In this document: one piece after another, positions 1 to 4,464 of the stretch
How the letters are laid out: the number at the start of each line of letters is the position of its first letter
How positions within the stretch are numbered: the stretch's first letter is position 1
DNA from: CAYSBK01 sp964429265
Lineage (GTDB): Bacteria > Planctomycetota > Phycisphaerae > Sedimentisphaerales > Anaerobacaceae
DNA: 7,018 bases
Reading direction: 5' to 3'
Assembly (NCBI GenBank): GCA_964429265.1
Contig: CAYSBK010000129.1
Location: 1-7,018, forward strand
Made by a program: the position numbers and the translations under genes
Notes under the pieces: generated by a model
Databases searched by the model: none
What the model was told of the DNA's origin: nothing
The model's input: the letters and a program-made list of their open reading frames with translations, nothing else

Positions 1-1103
1 GCCGGCATTTCTTTTTCCGTACGGCGATAGACGAGATAGACCTTTTCGGCGCCGAGCCTGACGGCGGTCCTGGCGGAGTCCATGGCGACGTTTCCGCCGC
101 CGATGACGGCGACCTTTTTGGCGCGTGCGATGGGCGTGTCTGCGCCCTTGCCGAAGTCGTAGGCGCGCATAAGGTTTGCGCGGGTGAGGTATTCGTTTGC
201 GCTGTAGACGCCGATGAGTGATTCGCCCTGGATTCCCATAAACCTGGGCAGCCCGGCACCAACGCCGATATAGACGGCATCGAAGCCGTCGTTTTCCATA
301 AGCTGTTGTATGGTGCGGGTTTTGCCGACGACGAAGTTGCAGACGATGTTGACGCCCATTTTTTCGAGGACGTCGATTTCCTTCTGAACGATGGCCTTGG
401 GGAGCCTGAACTCGGGGATGCCGTAGACCATAACGCCGCCGGGCTTGTGGAGGGCCTCGAAGAGGGTGACGCTGTGTCCGGCTCTTCTGGTGTCGGCGGC
501 GGCGACGATGCCGCCGGGTCCGGAGCCGACAATGGCGACCTTCATGCCGGTTTCGGGTGCAACGGGGGGGATGGCGTTGTTGTTTGCGTCGCGGTCGGCG
601 ACGAATCTTTCGAGCCTTCCGATTGAGACGGCCTTGGTGGGGTCCTTGAATTTCTTGCCTACGGTGCAGGTTTTCTGGCACTGGACCTCCTGCGGGCAGA
701 CACGGCCGCAGACGGCGGGCAGCAGGGAGTTTTCCTTTATGATGTTGAGGGCCTTTTTGTAATCTGCCTCGACGATGGCGGCGATGAAGTCGCGGATTCT
801 TATGCGGACGGGGCAGTCTTGGACGCAGGGGGCGTTTTTACATTGCAGGCAGCGCAGGGCTTCGAGTCGGGCCTGGGTTTCGGTGTAGCCAAGCGCGACC
901 TCGTTGACGTTGTTTCGTCTTTCGATGGGGTCCTGCTGGGGCATCGGCTGGGGAGGTATTTTGTACCTTTCGGCGGGTTTGAGTTCGTTGCGTTTGTGCT
1001 TATCGAGGAGCTGCCGGAGGTTCTGCAAATCTTGGCCGGCGGCTTCCGGAGAGCGGCTGGGCCGAGTGTGATCGGGATTTACTTGTCCAGGTGTATCTTG
1101 CAT
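1..1103 (-). CDS. nfnB: NfnB-like NADPH-binding flavoprotein subunit (gltA/SudA family), 3' end outside window
   Basis: This is the large subunit of a probable NADH-dependent ferredoxin:NADP+ oxidoreductase. It is the same family as the glutamate synthase small subunit and sulfide dehydrogenase alpha. 367 codons are visible before the left edge. Seen: an N-terminal iron-sulfur domain with eight cysteines in two groups (C85, C88, C93, C97 and C132, C136, C142, C146), which in Nfn hold two [4Fe-4S] clusters; an FAD dinucleotide-binding motif VAIVGSGPGG (189-198) continuing to GIPEFRLPK (228-236); and the NADPH-binding Rossmann motif VAVIGGGNVAMDSAR (331-345) leading into YRRTEKEMP at the edge. 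The ATG at 1103 lies inside nfnA (25-bp overlap) and has no clear Shine-Dalgarno site, so translation is probably coupled to nfnA. The first 40 or so residues are variable; family similarity starts near LKPAERYKIP (41-50), so a later start cannot be excluded. The family is certain; the exact reaction (Nfn, glutamate synthase or sulfide dehydrogenase) is inferred from the nfnA neighbour. Confidence 0.93.
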   Translation of the reverse strand, partial: MQDTPGQVNPDHTRPSRSPEAAGQDLQNLRQLLDKHKRNELKPAERYKIPPQPMPQQDPIERRNNVNEVALGYTETQARLEALRCLQCKNAPCVQDCPVRIRIRDFIAAIVEADYKKALNIIKENSLLPAVCGRVCPQEVQCQKTCTVGKKFKDPTKAVSIGRLERFVADRDANNNAIPPVAPETGMKVAIVGSGPGGIVAAADTRRAGHSVTLFEALHKPGGVMVYGIPEFRLPKAIVQKEIDVLEKMGVNIVCNFVVGKTRTIQQLMENDGFDAVYIGVGAGLPRFMGIQGESLIGVYSANEYLTRANLMRAYDFGKGADTPIARAKKVAVIGGGNVAMDSARTAVRLGAEKVYLVYRRTEKEMP

Positions 1104-1933
1104 TTGTGGTTTTTGTATTGCTGGTATGCCTGCTGTTCCTGCTGCCTGTAAGCGTTTAGTCTTTTGAGCATCAGGTCGAAGTTGACCTTGTGGCCGTCGA
1201 ATTGGGGTCCGTCGACACAGACGAACTTGGGTTGACCGTCGTACTCGATTCGGCAGCCGCCGCACATACCGGTGCCGTCCACCATAATGGTATTGAGCGA
1301 GACGATGGTGGTGATGGCGAAGGGGCGGGTGACTTCGCAGCAAAATTTCATCATTATCGCCGGGCCGATAGCGAAGACCCTGGCCGGTTTTGGTTTGGTT
1401 TTGCAGATTTCTTCGAGTGGCTGGGTTACGAGCGCCTTTCGGCCGTAGGAGCCGTCGTCGGTGGTTATTATGAGCTGGTCGGCGATGGAGGCGAACTCGT
1501 CTTCGAGTATGAGCAGGTCCTTTGTTCGTGCGCCGAGGATGGCGATGAGGTGGTTTCCCGCGGCCTTCAGCGCGGTGGCGATGGGCAGCAGGGGTGCGTT
1601 TCCGATTCCGCCACCGACGCAGACGACGGTGCCGAAGTTTTCGATGTGCGTCGGTTTGCCGAGGGGGCCGACGAGGTTTTGGATGCAGTCGCCCGGCTGA
1701 AGATCCGACAGTTCGGCGGTGGTTTTTCCGACTCGCTGCCAGATCAGGCGGATGGATCCTTGCTCCGGGTCGGCTCCGGCGATGGTCAGGGGTATTCGTT
1801 CGCCGTAGTCGTCGTTAAGACAGAGGATGATGAATTGGCCGGGTTTTGCGGCCTGGGCGACCAGCGGCGCGCTGACGTGGGCGGTGAAAACATCTTTGCT
1901 GAGTTGTTTTTTCGCCAGTATCTTATGCGCCAC
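1079..1933 (-). CDS. nfnA: NfnA-like FAD/NAD(H)-binding [2Fe-2S] subunit of ferredoxin:NADP+ oxidoreductase
   Basis: Small subunit of the Nfn-type flavoprotein complex, 284 residues, the usual family length. In characterised Nfn complexes it carries the bifurcating or NAD-linked FAD and one [2Fe-2S] cluster, and couples NADH plus reduced ferredoxin to NADP+ reduction in the cytoplasm. Seen: an N-terminal flavin-binding barrel with GERIPLTIAG (44-53), a nucleotide-binding motif VCVGGGIGNAPLLPIA (104-119), and a C-terminal cluster motif with C224, C227 and C239 plus D219 in VDGTGMCGGC. A non-cysteine (Asp) ligand is known for this cluster in Nfn. The GTG at 1933 is chosen because MAHKILAKKQL matches the family N-terminus, an AGAGGGG-like ribosome site lies 10 nt upstream, and the promoter at 1974-2001 sits between it and the only longer ATG (2071). 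The last 25 or so residues form a Q/Y/K-rich tail that encodes the nfnB start in another frame. Confidence 0.93.
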   Translation of the reverse strand: MAHKILAKKQLSKDVFTAHVSAPLVAQAAKPGQFIILCLNDDYGERIPLTIAGADPEQGSIRLIWQRVGKTTAELSDLQPGDCIQNLVGPLGKPTHIENFGTVVCVGGGIGNAPLLPIATALKAAGNHLIAILGARTKDLLILEDEFASIADQLIITTDDGSYGRKALVTQPLEEICKTKPKPARVFAIGPAIMMKFCCEVTRPFAITTIVSLNTIMVDGTGMCGGCRIEYDGQPKFVCVDGPQFDGHKVNFDLMLKRLNAYRQQEQQAYQQYKNHKCKIHLDK

Positions 1934-1943
1934 CAGTTCAAAA

Positions 1944-1949
1944 CCCCTC
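1944..1949 (-). promoter_or_regulatory. Ribosome binding site of nfnA
   Basis: On the minus strand GAGGGG lies 10 nt before the GTG at 1933. It supports this start over the ATG at 2071, which has no place in a transcript from the promoter at 1974-2001. Confidence 0.6.
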
Positions 1950-1973
1950 TTCAAAGCGAGCTGCGAAAATCTT

Positions 1974-2001
1974 ATTATGGCGTGGGGACCGGTTTTGTCA
2001 A
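1974..2001 (-). promoter_or_regulatory. Sigma-70-type promoter of nfnAB
   Basis: The minus strand reads TTGACA (2001-1996, perfect -35), a 16-bp spacer, then CATAAT (1979-1974, five of six -10 bases). Transcription would start near 1967, giving a leader of about 34 nt before the nfnA GTG. The match and position are seen; activity is inferred. Confidence 0.7.
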
Positions 2002-2125
2002 GGAATTTCGGCTGCGCACCTGGGATGGGGGTGGCGGGATAAGAAACGCCGGGAAAGACAGAAACGGACAAACGACCGACGCCAGGCGGGGCGGGCCGGG
2101 ATTATGTGAGCGGTGCAGGGCTGGG

Positions 2126-2140
2126 GGGTACGATGTACCC
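2126..2140. repeat. Perfect 15-bp inverted repeat, possible operator
   Basis: GGGTAC GAT GTACCC is a perfect 6-bp dyad with a 3-base centre, ending 9 bp before the -35 element of the candidate rnc promoter. It could bind a dimeric regulator. It is followed by a T-rich stretch (TGTTATTTCTT), so a terminator-like hairpin is an alternative, but no plus-strand transcript upstream needs one. The symmetry is seen; the role is unknown. Confidence 0.4.
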
Positions 2141-2149
2141 TGTTATTTC

Positions 2150-2177
2150 TTGACGAAATGTTTTTCGGGGTTAAAGT
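2150..2177 (+). promoter_or_regulatory. Candidate promoter of rnc
   Basis: TTGACG (2150-2155, five of six -35 bases), a 16-bp spacer and TAAAGT (2172-2177, four of six -10 bases). The predicted start near 2184 places the leader stem-loop at the very 5' end of the transcript and leaves about 136 nt before the rnc GTG. The -10 is weak, so this is tentative. Confidence 0.4.
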
Positions 2178-2190
2178 TGTTGCGGAGCGA

Positions 2191-2232
2191 GCCGGTTGCC
2201 AGGACCGCCGGTGGACGGTTTTGGTAACCTGC
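2191..2232 (+). promoter_or_regulatory. Long stem-loop in the rnc mRNA leader, possible RNase III autoregulatory site
   Basis: Bases 2194-2207 (GGTTGCCAGGACCG) pair without interruption with 2216-2229 (CGGTTTTGGTAACC) around an 8-base loop. That is 14 pairs, of which three are G.U (2198/2225, 2202/2221, 2203/2220). Beyond one mismatch (2193/2230) two more pairs form. The G.U pairs become A.C mismatches in the opposite strand, so the stem is specific to rnc-sense RNA. In E. coli, RNase III lowers its own expression by cutting a stem-loop in the rnc leader; a similar role here is inferred from position and length only. Confidence 0.5.
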
Positions 2233-2265
2233 CCGACGAGTTCCGCGACGGTCGGGGCGGTTTTT
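2232..2265 (+). terminator. Weak terminator-like hairpin in the rnc leader (possible attenuator)
   Basis: CCCGAC (2232-2237) can pair with GTCGGG (2251-2256). Alternatively CCGC (2243-2246) pairs with GCGG (2257-2260), directly followed by TTTTT. The two pairings exclude each other. The stems are short and the region is GC-rich, so this may be chance. Confidence 0.2.
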
Positions 2266-2319
2266 GCGGCGGCCGGCGGAAAGATACGGCGAAATCGCGG
2301 CACGATTGGACACAGGCAG

Positions 2320-3030
2320 GTGGACAAAGAGACAATCGCCGAAATCGAGCGTATTACGCAGCACAAGTTTCGCAAACGGCGTCTGCTGGAGGTGGCGTTT
2401 ACGCATTCCTCGGCCGTGGATAATCGGCTGATCAGCAACGAGCGGCTGGAATTCCTGGGCGACGCGGTGTTCGGATTTATAATATGTGAAGCATTGTACC
2501 GGCGGTTTGAAGATTACCTGGAGGGGGACCTGACGAAGCTGAAAAGCACGCTGGTTTCTCGGCGGACCTGCGCGGAAGTTGTGAAGAAGCTCAACCTTCA
2601 CAAGCTTCTGAAGATAGGCAAGGGGATGACCGGCAGCCGGTCCGTGGGCGGCTCGCTGGCGGCGGGGTTGTTCGAGGCGTTGGTGGCGGTTTTGTACCTT
2701 GACGGGGGGCTTGAGGCGGCGCGTCGGTTTGTGTTGTCGCAGTTCGAGCCTCTGATCGAGCAAACGGACGCGAAGTACTCGCAGGATAACTTCAAGTCAC
2801 TGCTGCAGCAGTACGCCCAGCAGCACTTCGGCGCAACGCCGGCGTACGTTCTGCTGGACGAAAAGGGCCCGGACCACGACAAGTGCTTTGAGGTGCAGGT
2901 GGTTATCGGCACGCAGTATTTCGATAGTGCCTGGGGCACCAACAAGAAGCAGGCCGAGCAAAAGGCCGCATTGAACGCACTTGTGGCCCTTCGAGTTTTG
3001 AGGCCGCAGGACGTCCAACCGCAGCAATAA
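2320..3030 (+). CDS. rnc: Ribonuclease III
   Basis: Double-strand-specific endoribonuclease that processes rRNA precursors and cuts structured mRNAs; 236 residues, normal bacterial length. Seen: catalytic RNase III domain with the signature NERLEFLGDAV (40-50, catalytic E41, E44, D48), EGDLTKLKSTLV (68-79), a dimer-face second motif SLAAGLFEALVAVLYLDGG (112-130, E119), and a C-terminal double-stranded RNA binding domain from about 156 to 224, including GPDHDK and the KK-AEQ-AA motif (209-217). Aligned by eye to E. coli, E119 equals E117, but the metal-binding D114 position is Gly116. The GTG at 2320 is chosen because MDKETIAEIERIT fits the family N-terminus; its ribosome site is weak (AGG close by). 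The frame opens further upstream to an ATG at 2113, but those 69 extra codons do not resemble the family and would contain the leader stem. No clear terminator follows. Confidence 0.95.
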   Translation: MDKETIAEIERITQHKFRKRRLLEVAFTHSSAVDNRLISNERLEFLGDAVFGFIICEALYRRFEDYLEGDLTKLKSTLVSRRTCAEVVKKLNLHKLLKIGKGMTGSRSVGGSLAAGLFEALVAVLYLDGGLEAARRFVLSQFEPLIEQTDAKYSQDNFKSLLQQYAQQHFGATPAYVLLDEKGPDHDKCFEVQVVIGTQYFDSAWGTNKKQAEQKAALNALVALRVLRPQDVQPQQ

Positions 3031-3111
3031 CGGCACAGCACACGCCCAGGGCAGCATCGCGAGCCAACGCCAGAACACGATTAACACTTCCGGGGAGTAA
3101 CGTCGTCTTGG

Positions 3112-3150
3112 GACACGAGTGCCGGTGACGCTGCACACCGGTGGCGTGTT
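3112..3150 (+). other. Potential hairpin downstream of rnc
   Basis: An outer stem, 3112-3117 with 3145-3150 (ACACG/CGTGT plus one G.U), and an inner stem, 3121-3127 with 3136-3142 (GCCGGTG/CACCGGT, one G.U), flank a small internal loop and close an 8-base loop. The G.U pairs favour the plus strand. It is not followed by a T-run, so it is not a standard terminator. Confidence 0.3.
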
Positions 3151-3165
3151 GAAAAGAGAGAAAGA

Positions 3166-3250
3166 TTTTCCGGCGGTTTTTCATTGCGACAGCGGTGGTG
3201 ACACCGATTCTCGAGCAGTCAGAGGCGGGTCTGAAGCCGTCACCGGAAAA
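3166..3250 (+). other. Potential multi-helix RNA element
   Basis: TTTTCCGG (3166-3173) can pair with CCGGAAAA (3243-3250), enclosing two short hairpins: CGGTG-GTGA-CACCG (3193-3206, a GNRA-type tetraloop on a perfect 5-bp stem) and TCAGA/TCTGA (3219-3234). The layout resembles a small branched RNA, but each helix is short and could be coincidence. It lies between rnc and the orphan frame at 3413. Confidence 0.25.
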
Positions 3251-3412
3251 AAGTATCGCTGAGCGGTATTCTCTGATGAACTCTTTCGCTCGATGGCGGT
3301 GTTGTAGGTTGGGAGACATTTGAGCGGCAGCCCGAGTGACGAGGGTGGCGATCAGTTTTTACATATTCGGTTTTTGATGGAGGCTGTAACCGTTGTAAAA
3401 AGGAGTTGAACG

Positions 3413-3805
3413 ATGAAGAATCCCGACCACAATGGGCAATTGTCGGCGGATATCAACCACGTCGAGCGTGACTTGCTTCAACGGCAACGTGCGCGCCACA
3501 GCTTGTTCGTCGCCACGCTGATGCGTATGGGCACCGCCGGTTTTGCAATGATCGGGCTGATTCAGGAAGGTGAGGCCGTGCAGTGGCACAAGTGGCAACC
3601 GGGTACACTCAGGGTTTGGTCGCCGGAGATAGCGTGGGCAGGCTTTGTGCAGACGAGTGCAGGGTGTTGTGAGACCGTTGTGGCAGGCGGAGGGCCGGCG
3701 GGCACGAGGGCAGACTTGTGCGCCCGGTATATTCGAAGTCCATCGTTTCCGAGGCGGGTGATTGCGAGGGCGGGTTTACTGCAACAACCAGGAGACGACC
3801 AGTAA
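3413..3805 (+). CDS. Orphan hypothetical protein, 130 residues
   Basis: I do not recognise this protein. In its favour: an ideal ribosome site AAGGAG (3400-3405) 7 nt before the ATG. Also, the first 55 or so residues read like protein: a charged N-terminus (HVERDLLQRQRARH, 16-29), then a hydrophobic stretch SLFVATLMRMGTAGFAMIGLI (30-50) that could be one weak membrane helix. Against it: the second half is rich in Gly, Ala, Arg and Cys with no family resemblance, and the last 30 bp overlap the 3' end of the convergent gene at 3776-4054. A shorter original gene that lost its frame, a young orphan gene, or a spurious frame are all possible. No good promoter was found directly upstream. Confidence 0.4.
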   Translation: MKNPDHNGQLSADINHVERDLLQRQRARHSLFVATLMRMGTAGFAMIGLIQEGEAVQWHKWQPGTLRVWSPEIAWAGFVQTSAGCCETVVAGGGPAGTRADLCARYIRSPSFPRRVIARAGLLQQPGDDQ

Positions 3806-4054
3806 TATAACCGCCGATACCACGATGAACACGGTTATTGAAAGGAACAACAGGGCTACTTCCTTGAGGAAGTTTCGCAGGTGGATTTCGGGCAGTTTCG
3901 TGGCCTTGTAAACCACCGCCACCGAGGCGGCCAGCGGCAGCAGCCAAAGCAACGTTTGCGGGGTGGTGCCGAGCTCAAGGGCGCGGGTAAAAGAAGCGAC
4001 CAGCCCGGCCGGTCCGGTGCAGGCACATAACCAGTAATAAAGGTGGTTGAACAT
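3776..4054 (-). CDS. Small membrane protein, last gene of the ppiD-like operon
   Basis: 92 residues, no family recognised. Two membrane segments can be seen: about 34-49 (TLLWLLPLAASVAVVY) and about 67-91 (very hydrophobic, ending SWLLQ at the C-terminus). A short basic/acidic linker (KATKLPEIHLRNFLKE) lies between them. The ATG at 4054 follows the stop of the upstream gene after 2 bp, with AGGGA as a modest ribosome site 6 nt before it, so it is very likely co-translated with that gene. Its stop overlaps the tail of the plus-strand frame at 3413-3805. It may act with its neighbour as a membrane pair; that is inference from spacing. No terminator was found after it. Confidence 0.8.
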   Translation of the reverse strand: MFNHLYYWLCACTGPAGLVASFTRALELGTTPQTLLWLLPLAASVAVVYKATKLPEIHLRNFLKEVALLFLSITVFIVVSAVILLVVSWLLQ

Positions 4055-4056
4055 TT

Positions 4057-4464
4057 TCAGTCCCTGTCCAGGCCGGTGGCCCGAAGGTAGCCGAGATACA
4101 CGGCATTAACAACGCACAGCAGGTTAAGCAGTCCGGATGTCATCGTGTAAACCTGTCCGATTTCGCTGGGTTGTCCGAAGACGGTCATTTGTCGGTCGCC
4201 GGCGACTGCTGAAATCGCAAAAACGACCGGCGGATTCATTGCCTGGGCGACCTTGACGTATATCGCGGACGCCGAGTGTAAGTCGACGACCGCGATTGTT
4301 CCGACGTACAACCCGGCCAGGAAGGTCAGCGAGACGGCGACAAATATGATGAGAGCCCTTTTTCTTTCGCCTATGAGGAAATGGCCTGCGCCCGGGACTA
4401 CCCACCCGGCCAGGCCGACGGCAAGCAAGAAGCCGAGACAACTGCTGTGGCGCGTGGTGCTCAC
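4057..4464 (-). CDS. Small integral membrane protein (resembles planctomycete DUF6677 family)
   Basis: 135 residues with about three membrane helices (10-30, 37-60, 108-127). The N-terminal motif LAGWVVPGAGHFLIGERKRA (18-37) is typical of a small family of planctomycete membrane proteins, which I believe is catalogued as DUF6677; that assignment is from memory. Function is unknown. The GTG start at 4464 overlaps the stop of the upstream PpiD-like gene in a GTGA arrangement. It has a strong ribosome site, GGAGG (4475-4471), 6 nt upstream, inside the end of that gene. The 2-bp spacing to the next gene completes a tight operon. The segment between helices two and three (about 61-107) probably faces one side of the membrane; its topology cannot be decided here. 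Confidence 0.85.
   Translation of the reverse strand: MSTTRHSSCLGFLLAVGLAGWVVPGAGHFLIGERKRALIIFVAVSLTFLAGLYVGTIAVVDLHSASAIYVKVAQAMNPPVVFAISAVAGDRQMTVFGQPSEIGQVYTMTSGLLNLLCVVNAVYLGYLRATGLDRD

Larger units (their letters stand above)
1934..2319. other. Divergent intergenic region between nfnA and rnc
   Basis: No protein gene is supported in these 386 bases. Frames that cross it are out of register with both neighbours' family similarity. It holds the nfnAB promoter, a 15-bp dyad (2126-2140), a candidate rnc promoter (2150-2177) and a stable leader stem-loop (2191-2232) ahead of rnc, each listed separately. Confidence 0.7.
3031..3412. other. Gene-free stretch after rnc with potential plus-strand RNA hairpins
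   Basis: No reading frame here is supported; a minus-strand frame starting at 3319 lacks a ribosome site and runs antisense into rnc. Several hairpins are possible in plus-strand RNA and are given separately (3112-3150 and 3166-3250). No intrinsic terminator with a T-run was found. Near the right end AAGGAG (3400-3405) is the ribosome site of the next frame. No known riboswitch or ncRNA class was recognised. Confidence 0.5.

Noticed and set aside
1934..2071. Longer nfnA start at the ATG at 2071, adding 46 residues
   Set aside because: The extra residues do not fit the family, and the consensus promoter at 1974-2001 would lie inside the coding region. The GTG at 1933 has a ribosome site and a family-like N-terminus.
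1190..2227. Long plus-strand open frame of 345 codons opposite nfnA
   Set aside because: It is antisense to nfnA, whose protein carries clear FAD, NAD and iron-sulfur motifs. Its own translation is Gly/Asp/Val-rich with no family resemblance, as expected opposite a GC-rich gene.
2113..2319. 69-codon upstream extension of rnc from the ATG at 2113
   Set aside because: It has no resemblance to RNase III N-termini, would span the candidate promoter and leader stem, and would make the protein unusually long.
1998..2763. Minus-strand frames of 146 and 206 codons across the rnc leader and rnc
   Set aside because: Low-complexity, Arg/Pro-rich translations antisense to rnc with no ribosome sites or recognisable motifs.
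3273..3300. CTGATGA, a sequence typical of hammerhead ribozyme cores and some riboswitches
   Set aside because: The required GAAA segment and flanking stems of a hammerhead are missing, and no riboswitch consensus fits around it.
2903..3319. Minus-strand frame of 138 codons starting at 3319
   Set aside because: No ribosome site before the ATG, no family resemblance, and two-fifths... more than a quarter of it lies antisense inside rnc. Considered as a transposase remnant, but no transposase motif or flanking inverted repeats were found.
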